A DNA stretch of 64,000 bases. Source: Neodontobutis hainanensis (taxonomy: Eukaryota > Chordata > Actinopteri > Gobiiformes > Odontobutidae). Under the pieces are notes generated by a model that made no database searches, was not told where the DNA came from, and saw only the letters and a program-made list of their open reading frames with translations. This document shows positions 35,661 to 50,300 of the stretch, one piece after another. Both the position numbers and the translations under genes were made by a program. The stretch spans positions 2,504,501-2,568,500 of the forward strand of contig JALDNG010000021.1 of the NCBI GenBank assembly GCA_024349245.1, written 5' to 3'. Within the stretch, counting starts at the first letter, position 1. Every line of letters begins with the position of its first letter.

Positions 35661-38316
35661 ATCAGCAAAATACTGAAAAGAGGAGAATAAAAACTCACAC
35701 TACGGTGAGAAAATACTTCCGTTGCAGAATCTGAGAAGGTCAAAGAATTTTGGTGAGTTCTGGGATCTGTACCTGGACAACCCTTTTAAATTTGTCCCAC
35801 ATTGAAAGAAATATCAAGCTCTCACAGCGGTTTCACTTTATCGAGACAATTTTAGTGCACACAAACCACTTTTTTCTCATTTTTAAAAATACCATAAATT
35901 AGAAGGAAACAAGAAACAAGCAAGGAAAAAAAGTGCGTTTTAACCATGGTATACACCACATCGTCTTATACTGTAGTTACAACCTTTTTTTTTCATTCTT
36001 GTTTATACATTGTTTGTTAGATATGTGATGTTATGTTGACTCTAGTGTGGATGGATATGGAATATGTCATGCATTTTTTGTTTTCTTCTCGGGGAAGGGG
36101 AGTTTGGCGATGTGAGATCCAGGCTGCTTCCCTGAGTTATGTTCAACTCAACTATCTGACAACAAAAAGGCATCAAAGCCATAGTACACAGACGATATAT
36201 ATTCAGTGGAACGGTAAGACTTACATTTGTGCTTTGAGCGGTCTATTTGGCGTTCGAACACAGATGTGGGTTGTTGTTTTTTTTTTTTAAGGAGAAATAC
36301 ACAAGAGGAACTAAACAAAATTAAATCCTACCCATTAAAATCCCTGGATCTTTGAAAGTCTAGTGACATTCTTCAATTTGTGGAGGCTGCAAAAATATAA
36401 GCTTTCTTTGTACACCATGCCAACATGTTTTATAGGTATTAATATCTAATGGATACTTAAAAAAAACTAAATCTACAAACCATAAAGACTGATAAATCTA
36501 CCTAAAGCCATTAAAGAAAGCACCAAATTACACTTTTTAATATTATCGTCCTATACAAACTTCTAAAAAAATCCATGTTGGCAGTTTTTTTTTCCAGTTT
36601 GAAGCTAATTAACTACATAAATATGTACAAAAGAGCTAAAAGGAAAGGGAATAAAACAATATTACACAACTAGTTTTAGCTCCGAGACATAAAAGGGAGG
36701 GACACGTGGAAAAACGGGGATATGTTTGAATATATGTAGGTCGTCTTATAGCAGTGAAAAAAGGTCACTGTGAGGTATATCTTGCTGCGGGTGTTTTTTT
36801 TTTTTTTTTTTTTTTCTTAAATGCATCGTTCGAGCCGGAAAACAAATGCATCTGTTTGTAATAAAGTGCAAGAAATGTAACGGGTTTTTAAAAAAAGCTC
36901 GTATAAGGCTAATGAGTGGAGCTAAAGGAATGTAAAAAAAGCAATAAAATAAAATAAAATTGAGACTTGTGGCACTCAATTTTTACAATCTAGGTCAAAA
37001 AAATAAATAAAACTGTTTATTTTTCCTCGAGGTCAGGCTGCGTAGATAATATTTGCCGAAAGCATTCAGTAAACAGGAGAATTTATTAGTTGAAGGTAGA
37101 GTTTGTGAAATGTCAGTTTTGAGAAAAGCATAAGGTTAAAAGGACAGTTGTTTTTTTTGTAAATGTGGTTCTATTAGTTTGTCTTAGTTTGGAGAAGCAG
37201 ACATGAGCGGCTTAACCCTGTACAGCTATAAAAAAAATTTAGTTCATTTAAAATTTTTGAGAGTTTTAAACAATGCATCAAAACTTTGAAAAACTGCCAA
37301 TTTTCTTATAAAGTCAGAGAGGTGTTCTTGAACAAATTCATCTTTAAATTCTGAGGTTGTATAAAGGAGAAAAGTAATACTAAGCAGTTTAATGTCAAAA
37401 TAATTGCATGTAGAAACATCATAATTTAAACTACATGTTATAGGTAAATTTTTCATAATAATCTCTCATTAAAACTTGTCAATGAAGTCTTATGCTTGTG
37501 TTTGAAGACATTAAAGGGCCAAACGCCTAAAGAAAATGGCTTTGAGAGCGCACCTCTGTTGAAAAGGTTTACAGAATAAGTTCCATTTATGGATATAGAT
37601 AGAAGTTGTTTTTTAATACTAATTCATATTTTGTATTGGCCCCATTAGCGCCCATACACCACCTTAAGCCTGTGCCGTATTCATGCGTATCTCTAAGAAC
37701 CACTTTTCTAAAATACTGAACTGTCTCTTTAATGCTTATGAAGAACAATGAAGCTTACTTTATCAAAAATAACTGAGGTGTAACTTGTGTTGTTTTTTTT
37801 TAGTTCAGAGGTTGGTAATTAACCATCAAGCCATTTCAGTTTATAAAGGAGTACTTTAAAGCTTATTGCTACATCGGTACAGTCAGTAATACGTGCCTTT
37901 TCAGGAGCATCTTTCCAGAAAATAAAAACATAAACATTACATTTAGCCTCAAACCTTTTTACCAAACCTCACTACAGTCCCAGAAAAGCCTTCATCCAAA
38001 AGTTTAAGAGGAGTTTTAAATTTAAGATTAAAACTAGTAAATTATTCCCAATATTAATCCCAAATAAAGGCCAATGTTTTAAAACCCTCTCTTGCCGCTT
38101 GCTGTGATTATGCCCAGTTTGAAGTCGAGAGAAGAGGTCCAAAGAAAGGGGCGTCAGGGGAGCAGCCTTCAGATCTTTGAGGGACACTTCATGTTTTATG
38201 TGTTTCGTTCATCTTTATCTTTGAACAACCAATGTTTAGGGTGGATGTGTTTCTAAAGGGAGTGTCTAACGCGTGTAAGTGTAAATGTGTGTTTGCAGTA
38301 ACAGCGTATTTCCCTC

Positions 38317-41300
38317 TCACTCAGTCAATAGTTTTATCTCATTGGCCAGGAGCGTGTTGAAGTTGTAGCTCGGCTCGGGGAGATCGGGCAGAGCCGAGGC
38401 CGAAGCCTGGCGCGGCGAAGGCTGAGCGGGCTCGGTCAGCTCCGGGTCGCTCTCGCTGGAAGTAGACCCCACGCTCATGTTGCACGCGGCGCCGTCGGGA
38501 AGGGACGGGGCAACCGGGCACACCTCGGGCTCGCTGCTGGTCTCGCTGGTGCTGGAAACCACCGACAGCAGGGACATCTTCCGGGTCAAACGGCTCGGCA
38601 GCATGGACAGAGCGAAGTCGGCCACGATCCCGGCGACGTCCATCCCGCAGGCCTGGTCGAAGGCGATGAAACCCACGTTGGCGTTGGCCTCGCAGACCAC
38701 GAAGGAGCCGTCGTTGAGCTGCAGGAGGTCTATACCACACACGTCCATGCCCAAGATGTTGGACACTTCTACGGCCAGCTGCTTGCCCTCTTCGCTCAGA
38801 GGGCACATCATCCCCACACCCCCTACAAGACGACACAACAGAGACAGTCAGTCAGAGAACGAGTCAGTTCCAAACAGCTCAGTACAAACAATAATCTGCA
38901 CCTTTTGGAAAACCAATGGGACTTTATGAGAAGTGATTTGAAAAATATCTACAGCAGCAAAACAATATGGCATCTTTTAAATTCTTAAGTAAAAGCTATC
39001 CAGTTCAACCCCCCACACTCATTTAACTCATGCTTGTTTTCAGCAACAGACAAATGAGCGTACGGTAGAACTGGTAAAATACACACAGTTTTATAAATCC
39101 TGCAGACACTCCAGCGTTTGACTAATTTTATACACAATAAATGATAAATGTCTGTTTTTCCAATTGTATTTTAGAACTGAACTGTAGTTGTACTGTTAAT
39201 TGAGCTGGTAATAATCAACATAATATGTTACATAAATGCACAATAATCTGATGACCGTTGTCCTAAATCTGTCACAGTGGGTTACAGCATCGACTCAAAA
39301 AACCTGCTACAGTCTGACACCAAAGATCAGCCTCACAATCTGTGGCGCTGTTTTAGAGAACGTCCTCTGATTTGGCAGAGTTTCAGGGAACCACAGGAAG
39401 CACTAGAGTAAATGTATGTGGACATTAGCGCTGCATTTCAATAATTAAAGAGGAAGTAAGTGGTGTTTTTGAGCTAAAGGGTTACATCGCTGTATTCAGA
39501 TGCTTCCTTTTATCCAATCAGACGAGAGCACTGTATGACTCTACAGTACAGTAGCCTTATGGATGTTTGTAGCTCAGTAGGTTAGGTTTGTTGTAAGTGC
39601 CTTACTTAATTTGACTGCTTTAGTGAATGGACAAATGTAATTATCACTGCTTATTAAGTGAGTTACCGATATTCACATTTTGACAGAGCAGCTCAGCAAA
39701 TAGTCAAACAAAACGTGTGCTTAATACATTTACTGCATTCAGAGTGTGTCCTTGACCCCTTACATAGGTCTGCACTCGCTCTAGACTGGACACAGAAAGT
39801 TTTGGACACAATGTGACTTTTCCTGTTGTTTGCGTAATTTGTTATTTTTTGTCTGTTTGTTCTTTGATACAACTTTTGTGTCATTTCTGTAAAGCACGTT
39901 GAGTTACTTTGGTACAAAATGTGCTCTATAAATACTTCTTATATTTGCCCTAAAATGTCTTTAAAACCTTGCCTCTTAAGCAGTACACTGTCATGAATAC
40001 ATTTGTAAAACTGGCAATTTTAAATTTACTAAGTTATTGCAGATTACAGTTTACAGCTTTTGACAAAGCATCATTTTGGTCTATTTTTGAGTCGAGTGAC
40101 CGTCGCTGTGCAGTACTTTTCTTGGGGCATTGTGGGAAACTTTGAGGGCACTACATCTGAGTCACCTGATATTGGGACACTGTTTTACACAATTATTATT
40201 ATAGTGCACGATAATGTGATAATATCCTAAATGTGTTATCTAAAAAAAAACTTTGACACGGTAGAAGTTAAGTCTTTTTTATAATGAAATAATACAAATA
40301 CAAGGCCTTGCACTTACTGCTTAATATTGAAGTGGAAATGAAAACTAAGCAAAGATTAAACCAAGGACTTGATGTTTTTGAATCCGTTTGATTCAAGGCT
40401 CTGATTTATTCTGACATTGATACATTGAGACTCTCAGATGATAAAACCAGAGTCTGCGTTTGTTAATATTGCGACCACTGTGCACTCGCTCTCCTCGTTT
40501 ATAAATGGGAGTGTGTGTGTCATGGCCGTACCCAGGGAACAGTTGCTCTGCATGCGTCCGTCGGTGGAGCAGCGCAGCATGGAGCCGATGACGCGGCCGC
40601 CCACCAGGACCACGCGCACGTCCCGGCCGTGCGACTCCTTCACGTACTCCTGGAACAGGTAGGGCGTGTCGTGGCGGATTAGGTGGCACAGGTCGGTGAG
40701 GTGGTGCTTGTCCCGGGCCAGGAACACTGCTTTACCTGGAAAACACAAGAAATACAGGAGACGGTTAGACTGAGGACCTGTCAGACAGTTTTCGAGCGAC
40801 AGAACTGAAGTGTGCATCTCCAATTGTTTTTTTTCTATTGAATATTGAGTACATATAGTTCACAGTATAGTGTAGCAGTATCATAGTATAGTATTGACCT
40901 AGTGTCTTTGAGCGGTTTTAGTGCCAGACATGACATTTACTATATTGCAATAATGGTGAGAAACTGACTAATAACTGACCTAAGACTGTCCATGTTGGAT
41001 TCCATCACTCGGTCCAGCTTTTTAATGTCAAGTCTAAAAGCTGAGCTCAGAGAGAAAACTTTCCACTTGCTGCTGACACTAGCGGTTTGTGCTGACCGAG
41101 CCTCGTGCCAGTTCCTGTTCCTCATATAACAGCACGGACACCGCTCTAACACGGACATAATTGCTTCACACTGAGGCTAAAATATGCCTGTTTTAATTAG
41201 CAACAGCTTAGCTCTGCGTCCGGGGTCTGACAGGCCTCTGGACCCAGTCTCATCATAATACGACGGCTGATTTGTGGACAGTGAGAAGAGACTGTGGAAG

Positions 41301-44300
41301 ACTGATGACATAAACAACGTGGCAAGACCAGCCTCTGATGGAAAAAAACAGATGATGCAATGCTGCGTTCATGTGGTTTCTTAGATGGAGACGAGACTCA
41401 ATAATTAGTACATGTCAAGTCAGGTTTAATGTTCCCTCTTTGTAGCTATGGTTGCTGATTTATATTTAAATATAGATTGTGTACATAACTTCCAGGTTAT
41501 TTTATCTTGACAAAAAAAAAAAAAAAAAAAAAACCTACATTTGAGCAAAACCTCTTTGATATGTGTAAGAAGACCATATGACGTCAAGTTGAAAAGTCAG
41601 GGACAAAGGCAGCTGATGTGCTTTTTTTCCAAGAGCATTTTACTGATGTGTCCCAAGAAGAAGGGGACAGAAAATTTGTACACATGTAAAAGTACATTTA
41701 TTTAAAATTATTGTAGCGTAATAAATCAAAAGTGAAAAAGTGCTGATCTTAGGCACTTCAGAAATTAAAATCAATTTATATTTGACACAGACGCAGGTGA
41801 AGTAACCCCCAACCATTGTTTCACCCTGTTTCCTGTCTGTGTGTCATGCTGTTACTTAATGACAGACAGATTTAACCAATCACAGTGAAGCATGGCTTGG
41901 TGCAGTCACATGTAAGAGATTTCAACACGACTCAAACTGTTTTTAATTAACACTAAACTGAGCTCTCAGATGTTCCGCTCCAACAAACCAGGTCCAAACC
42001 AGGTCTAAACCAGGTCCAAACCAGGTCCAAACCAGGTCTAAACCAGGTCCAAACCAGGTCTAAACCAGGTCTAAACCACGTCCAAACCAGGTCTAAACCA
42101 GGTCCAAACCAGGTCCAAACCAGGTCTAAACCAGGTCTAAACCACGTCCAAACCAGGTCTAAACCAGGTCTAAACCAGGTCCAAACCAGGTCTAAACCAG
42201 GTCCAAACCAAGTCCAAACCAGGTCCAAACCACAACTAAACAAACATCTGGAATTTTCAGGTGAACAGCATCTTGTACGAATGCTTAGTACCTTTGGTAA
42301 TGTCATTAATAATAGATTTTGTTTCTTTTTGTATTTTTTTTTCTATCCATCACCAGCCCTAATTCCACAGAGTTTGTTCATAGACTACAAGATGTCCCCA
42401 CAAGGCTACCGTAGGTGCCCATAGGTTTATTTGTTATATGGGACTTACTAGGCAGGGTAAGAGTAGACATTTATTGAAATAATATAGGGCAGTCTTACGT
42501 TTACCAATATCTAAATAATCTAAACATATTTTCTCACATATTTAGATTTCTTTTTCCTCTAAAATGTTTTACCTAAAAGTACATTTTTCAAGTAAATGTA
42601 CCATGTCCCAACCCCAAAACATGTAGCAGGACATAAAACAAGACCAACAGATAAAAAATATGCTACTTTTCTTCATAACTTAGCTGAAAGGATAAATATA
42701 TTTATCTAAGGGCCTCATCACAGGCTGTTTTATTTTTGTTCATGAGAAACACAGTGAGCTGGACTTTAGCCAGAGTCCACGGTCAGTCCCTGAAGACAAG
42801 AAAAAAACAAGCCCCGAGACGCTGAGCTCCATAATGAGGGTCAAGTCAGTGGTTGACCAACGTCTACTTTGTTGAACAATACACCGATGGTGGGACAGCC
42901 ATCGGCCCATTGTTACCTCAGTCTCACACAAAGGTCGCTCACGTGTCGGTTACTCTGAACAGTGAAAGGTCAAAGGGTTAGCGGACACTGGGCTGAGCGG
43001 CTGACAGAGGAAGGAAGCTTTAGAGAGGGTTCACACATTTACAAAGCTCAGATTAAAAGGAATGTTTAGGGCTCGCTTTAAAGCTTTTCCAGCGTCTACA
43101 CTACTTTGGTAGACTACATATCGAAACCAAACTAGTTTTCATTTTAGACGTTTTAAATGTGCCTACACCCAGATGTTTTATCAGTGACAGTTTTGTCTCT
43201 CCAGCTCTATTTTACAAGCACGATAACGGCTCTTTGAAACCGCAATATAACTTGAAAGCAGTTATCATCCACATGCCTCTTACTGAATACTCGTAATATT
43301 TTGAGGTATACAGATATTTAAAAACCCCATAATTAGAGATACGCTGCTGTTCATGGTATTGAGTTAATGATTTAATTGAGTTGAGTTGCTTCAGACTAAA
43401 CTACACTGACTTTACCATTACCTTTTAAATATTCCTTTTGTGTTAACATTGTTTTCTTAATCCACCTGCCGAGGTACAAAAATAATTACAGAGGAGGATC
43501 ATTTAACGCTAGGCTGAACTGAGCTGCCATCATAAGGATTATAGAGGATATTAGAATGTATTAGGACTCTCACCTCTGTGTCCTCGAGCGTTCTTCACCA
43601 CCACAGGATACCCCAGCGGCTCTGCCTCGTCGATCATCTTACGGAAGTTGTCGTGGCCTCCTGGAAAACACCAAATTAGCACAAATTTTTAAATATTACA
43701 ACAGAATAAACTACATGTGCTGTAGATTAGGGCTCTACAATGAAATAAAAACATGCTAAAGCGATAATATATTATTATTCAGTTGTAGAGGATTAATGAA
43801 TATAAATTCAACAGTTAATTGTTTACAAAAAGATGTGTAGATGCTGAAGTATCTTTTATATGTGTAATTATACTTGGGCTTATTATAATGTGTTTCATTT
43901 AAACAGGATATAATAAGGAGTTTTTGTTTTTCTGTTTTACGTTTGAAAAAAAAAATGTATGTAAATGTTGTTAATGCTTGTGAAGAAATACCATTATTGC
44001 AGTTGGAATAGACTGTTGTGTATTTTAATGACATTTTCAGTAAATATGTATTGTGCAGTTCTGCTTTTGTCAGTGCTCCTGTTAACACTGGTTCAGTTTA
44101 CGTCATATGGTCCCCAAGCCCTTATATGGTGTTTTTCTCTAAGCATCATTAAGTGTGATGTAAACCTATTGAGTCTTGGTATCCTTTTTAATCTTTAAGT
44201 CAATTGAATGTCAGTGTTTTTAGAGAAAGCACAGGAGTACACATTTCGTCCTGTGAGTCAGACAGCATTGATCCCAGATTCGTTTCGGGCTTTGAGGTAA

Positions 44301-47300
44301 CACATATCACGGTTTGGGAGAAGCAGCGGAGCAGCGTTTAATGGGGGGAAGGGATGGTGGGCTGTTGCTATGGAAACAGAGGTGACAGCACAACCGTGTG
44401 TGTGTGTGTGTGTGTGTGTGTGCACCATCTCCTCTTCTTCTCCTCTCTAGCTCGTGATTATTGGGCCGCCCCGATTGAGGAAATTTGAGCTTTAAACCGT
44501 GATGGAGGAAGCGTAACTGTGCGGCAGCTGAGTGTATTCAGCGTCAACAGCTGCAGCTCGGGCTTCGGTTTCAGGACACGGTAGAAAATAATGTGTTAAA
44601 ATGTTGACAAAATGGGGTGTTAATGACGGTCTTTCCTTTTGCTGATGCTCAAATTAAAATGGTGGAAATCCTTGTGATGTTTTTTCAATGTACTTTTTAC
44701 ACCTTTTCATTTTGATTGGATTATACATGATTAATACAATTATTATAATAGGTATTTATGTTTAGAGTGATATGTGTGTAAAAAAGACAAATGAACAGTG
44801 AACACACCACAGCTCCAGTTCTGAATGGGCTCACAAAAACTACAATTAGTAGATCTTTTTTTGACTTGAGAATAAATAAAAAAGGAAATAAAATGTCAGA
44901 TGGGAGGATATATGTGGTTTGTATCATTTCCCTTAGAGCTGTAAAAATAGGAAAGTATAAATGTGAACGCAACAAAATGAATCACAAAAATGGTGGAAAT
45001 CCGAGAGAATAGTTCGACTCAATGCCTGGCTGAGTCTAACCACGACATGTGCGTTGAGCTTTTGCGCAGCCATCTTTTACTCTGAAAAATTGGGAGGCAG
45101 CGTGTTACATAAGCTCCGAGCCTCTGCATGCATCGACTGTGACCCACTGCGCAGAGCGACGGCAGGAATGTAGGTCAAACCTCCTCCTTCTTCAGCTCCG
45201 AGTGTGTCCTCTGAGCGAGCACCAACAGCAGTGTTGCAGGAAACCGGCAAACTCAGTGAAAAGGAGATGTGTATGTGTGATAAAGGAAACAGACTAAAGA
45301 CAAAGCATTATGTGAATAGAAAAATATAAACTACCTCCAACTATTCTCCAATGACATTTTATATGAGCCATTCAACTGCCGGTTTAGTGATACTGGGCTG
45401 TGTTTCTCTGATTTAACATTTACCAACAGTGCTTTATTATCAGGCTGAACCATTCAAACACCACTTGGAGTAAATTTGCCTTCAGACTCATAGCACTGTG
45501 GACAAAACGGTGTGTCCTACCGTAGGAGAAGGTATCAGGCAGAGGCACCCCGTGTCCTGCCAGCTCCTGAAAGGTCCAGAACTTGTTGACACAGTTGAGA
45601 ATGGCCTGGGGTCGGTTGATGAGCCGACAGCCCATCTTCTCCAGGTGACGCAGCACAGTGATGTCGCTGTCCGACTGCACCCAGGGCGTGGGCACCCGCA
45701 CCACCACCACCTGAGGATACGAGGTCACCAGCTCCTGGTCCACACGTAGACCTGGGACAGAGGACATTGCAGTCATTAGAGTAAGAACCTCGTATTGTTA
45801 CAGACACTGCAAACACCGCTTTTAACTTATCCAGCCACAGTACATCTGATGCCAGCCATCATCAGCTAATTTAGACTTTAATTTTAGTGTTTCATTTTGA
45901 ACAATGTCAAAAAAGAGCATTATTTCATAGAAACAGTTTCCTAACGGATGTGCTATACACTGTCTTGTGGTGAATGCTACTGCTAGCCCCAGATCATCTT
46001 AAATAATGTCCAAAAATTACTCTGGAGTCGCTAAAGATACTTATAATCACTGGAGAAACAGGTCATATACTTCTGTAAGACTTTAGTGAAGAAAATGGAC
46101 TCAACTAACATTAGTGTGACATGCTGTAAACTTTTTAATATATAAATAAAATTATATACATAAATATGTACTTTATACATGTGCTATGATTTAACAGTGT
46201 TTTTATGTCTTTAAGCAAGATTGTATGTGATGTGTAAATGATAGCAGACCTAGAGATAGAGGGGGCTAAAACTAAAAAGTCCTCTAATAAACACTGTGGC
46301 TGCTTTGTGAAATTTCCTGAGTTCAAAGTCAGGCCTAAAAGTGGTGTCAAATCAGTGAAAACCACACACGAAACACAACATGTTTTTTTTTATCATCATG
46401 AGTGACTCTGAAGCCTTCAAAAGTCTATTCAAGTCTTAATGTGTGCCATTTTTTAGCCACTGACTCACCCTTCAATAGTTATTTTTAAAAAAGTGGACTG
46501 TGAATTCCCTAAACTGTCATTTTGGTTTCACTGTGAGCCAATGGCATAACGCACCCAAATGATGTCTACACAGAGAAGCATTTTGAACTCACAGTGGATT
46601 TGTTTGTTGGATAAAGCTTCTCTCTTCAGGGCTGTGTTTTCATGGACACTGCTGCTTTAGTCATTTTCAAACAACACTGGGACTCACAGTACCAGGCAGA
46701 GACACAACTCGGAAGTGCAGCTAAACCCTTAAATTTATAAGTCTATCTCTCCGTTATCCATCTCTTTACATGAAATCTCTGCTGCTTATCCTTAACCAAT
46801 GCACTGTAATTAAGATTTTCTCACAGATCTAGTGATACAATTCAACACTTTGTCCTGATGTAGGCCACTGTGACAGGGAGCGACGCGCAAAATAACCCCA
46901 AAGCACAAAACAGACACAAGCTAAAGAGTAAAGAAAAAGATTAACACAAAAGTCTGTCTTACTGTACTTTTGGCATTCATAAAAAAAAAAACAACAACAA
47001 AAAAAAAAACAGCAAATATTTAAAGAAATTACTTTTTTCAAAGCAAAACCAACATTGACTTTCAAAGCACAGGACAAGGATTCAAAAAATAATAATAATG
47101 AGTTTAAAGGGAACAAAAATCTCTTCTGCTTATTGCCTGACTTAGCAGAATAAGAATTAGAATCAACACGAGATCTGCCTGGTATTTGCCGATCACAGAT
47201 GGCCAACTGTGCAGGAGCTGCCAAGGAATTAGTGGCATCTCATTGGAGACTAGTGTTACTGTGTTAAACAAGAAGAAAGAGAGAGAAAACTGAGATCTGT

Positions 47301-50300
47301 GAGCAGCAGCAGGAGCGGACAGAGAGATGTGGATAAAGTAGACGTGGATGAAAAGGCAGGAAAATTTAAATAAAAGTGGAGTTCACATTCTCTATGTAAG
47401 TCTGAAACTGTTTTAAAAAAGCGTGTTGATCATGTGAAAACCCTCGAGTCACATACAGTCTGCTGACATTTTAGGGTCATTAAAAGTTAAAAAGCACAGT
47501 TTTACAACTTTTATTTACACATCATTGGCTGCAAACTGCCCTCGATCAAGGACTGAGCACGACACTCTGCATTATGGGACATGGCACTTACGGGTTGCCC
47601 CTTTCTCTTCAGACTGGAGGTCACACAGTAACACAGTTGCATGGTGCAAAAAAAAAGTCATGCGATAAGCAACAGCAGGTCCATGCAGCAGACACTGCTG
47701 ACGCATGACGCTACTGCGCTGCGCATCAGATACATTTGTGTCCATGCTTTTGTTAGTGTGCCTTATTCTGGATCACTTTAAAGAGTGTTCAGCGCTGCAT
47801 TTGATGATTTATCCACAGTCTGGGGTTCACTAGAGTGGTTTCATGCCAGTCACATTTCATTTAATTAGAGTCAGTGAAGTGAGTCTATTCAGAGCGGGAG
47901 CTGTAGTACATTCACTTTTATTTTGAAAATCTTCATAGTTATATCAGGATCCAGGTCTTAAAATACAAAATTCTAAAAACTTGAGGATTAAAACTGTAAA
48001 ACTGCCACAAATCGTCTTTGTTGATAAAACTGCTCCTCAACATGACTTGGCTTTCATCCAGCTTCACAGGAAACATACTGTATATCAGAGCCATCCATCA
48101 TCGTCAGCCTACTCCTCAGAAACAAAGCTCACCATGTATAAGCTCTGGTGATTTTATTTGTAAGGTCTCTCTGAACACGTTGAACACGGAAAGGTCAGGG
48201 ATATCCTTGACACAAAGACCGTAGGAGGTGCACAGACGTTTTTATAAAGGCCCCTCCTCTTTGCTCTTCAGTCTCCACTCAGATCCAATAGGTTTAACTT
48301 AATCTGTTTGGTTCAATTGACACACTGCGCCGATTGTGGTGAGCTGAGCACAGTTACAGTAGGAAGTGTCGGGGGACGTGCTCTTGTGCTTTTTTTGACA
48401 GAGCGTATTTACTGTTCGTCTTTATCTCCAGGGGAAAGTACACAGAAGCCAATGAGGCAGCCGCATGAATCAAGCCTTTTCATGTCATACAAAACAAAGC
48501 TGTGTGACTTTATTCTCCACTGTCCAGGCTTGTTTGACCTGTTCAGGGCTTGAACTATATGGTCTGGTTTTCACAGTCCAGCTGCCACACTGACAAAAGC
48601 TACTAACAAAAATGACAGGCATCCCACGAATGCCGATACAACGTCACAAAGCGAGCAGATGCCAATGTTTGGACGGTGGGTTGTGTCAGCTCTGAATGCA
48701 GTGAGTCTGGGTATCCTGCCGAAATTAAAAAGATTACGACACAGTTGGTTATGGTTTGTTTTGGACTAACAATGGGTTTTAGATGGACCAACGCATTTAC
48801 CACAGAGCTACTCTTAGGACAGTGAGAAAAGCATGTAGGCTTGTAGCTATTTTCTATCCTTTTGTGCCAACATTACATGGCTTGACCTAAAAGCCTGACA
48901 AGAACTGTGCCAATACAGTATATCACTCATTTATTATTATTTGAATTCTATTGCAAAAAACTTCTAGAACACCAAAAATAATGTGGTCTTCACAGGGCCG
49001 GTTCTAGCCTTTTTTTGTTCCGTAGGCAAGATTATGATGTGGGGCCCCTCAAGTCAGAGCATGAGGAAAGGGCATCAGTTGGGGCTGCAAATTATTTATT
49101 ACTATTTTACCATGGAATTGCCACGGTTGTTTAATAACTACATCTGAACCATTAATAAGTGCTGCATATAATGATGAAGTTGAAGTTTGGATTATTGCTG
49201 AGGATAACTAAATAAATAAATGATATACATTTAAAAGGAATAAAAAGGTCAGCACTTTGATCAGGACCTTTGTTAATTTTAGGAGTCTTCTGAGTGTGTC
49301 CTACTCCAGGAGCATTATTTAAATTAATGATTTATTAAAAATAACATCAGGAAAATTAAGTTTATTGTATTTATACCACATATGTCCAACTCTAAAGTAG
49401 GCCTATAGTCTGGTCACTGACTTAATCTAATTGACTGTTTAACCTGCTGTGTCTCAGCTCCTGTTGAGGAGAAGCAGCTCTACTGCTGTCCTTTTCTGCC
49501 TCCGCCAAAATAAAGTCATTTCAGCTGCTTTTGAATGGCACAAATTTTATTTTGAAAGTATAAGTAAGATATAGGAAGTGTTAAGTTCATGCAAACAGCA
49601 AATTAACATTGCTGCAACATTTTCAGACATTTTAATTAGGCACAGGTTACTTTTACTTGGTTTTTCATTTTCGAATTTATGTAGACTATACTATACTTCA
49701 TGATAGTTGCATTTGTTTAACCTCAGTCAAACAGACACAAATATACAGTATAATGTCACTTAATTGAGCCCTTTTCACACATTCAACCTGGACCCTTTTT
49801 GTGGATGAATAGCCCTGTTTGTTTTTACTGAGGAAGGGGGGCTGGGGAGAAGACCAGGGGACGATGCATAATTAGGTTGAACAAGCTGACATGAAGCTAA
49901 CAATGAACAATGGTAAACTCATATATACTGGTGTATTATGTGTTATAACAACTTGAATTTTGGTGTGGTTAAATATAATCTACTCTCAGCCTTTGCTCTA
50001 AGACAGGTGTCAGAAGTTGCCAATAAAACATATTTCTAATCAAGCATAACGACAAGTGCTTGTTGCAAATACACAACCAAAAAAAAAAAAAAAAAAAAAG
50101 AGAATGGAGAAATGTCAGCACAAACTAAAAACAAACAAGATCATTTCAGTTACCACCAACCAGATGTGTCCGGTTCAAACCAGATTGTGTCTTTCTAGGA
50201 AAAAGAGCAGGGAGTCGCTTCAAGAACAGAAATACCATCTTCAAGAACAGAAATACCAGCTCAAACCTGTTCCACTAAACACAAAAGAGAGGTGTGTTTG

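Larger units (their letters stand above)
33254..38316. other. AT-rich convergent interval between zmynd12 and rimkla
   Basis: No coding region is supportable. The right part is expected to include the rimkla 3' UTR: minus-strand AATAAA candidates occur at 37082-37087 and about 37015-37020, but I cannot choose among them. It also holds a TTAA-flanked MITE, degenerate AATTCTGAGATTAAA repeats at 34.5-35.7 kb, and a T tract of about 18-21 bases near 36797. Confidence 0.6.
38823..45520 (-). other. rimkla introns 2-4
   Basis: Introns at 38823-40531, 40736-43573 and 43661-45520. They hold the 11-bp tandem array (41985-42233), an A run of about 22 (41512-41533), a GT microsatellite (44396-44422) and a GC-richer patch at 44280-44580 with an X-box-like word. 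No additional exon is needed, since the phases are complete. Confidence 0.6.

Noticed and set aside
38339..38929. Long alternative frames over the last rimkla exon on both strands
   Set aside because: They are shadows caused by the high GC content of the true exon. The rimkla frame has the ATP-grasp motifs and correct splice phase.
41953..42306. 117-codon minus-strand frame repeating LDLVWTWF-type words
   Set aside because: It is explained entirely by the 11-bp tandem repeat having no stop in this strand's frames.
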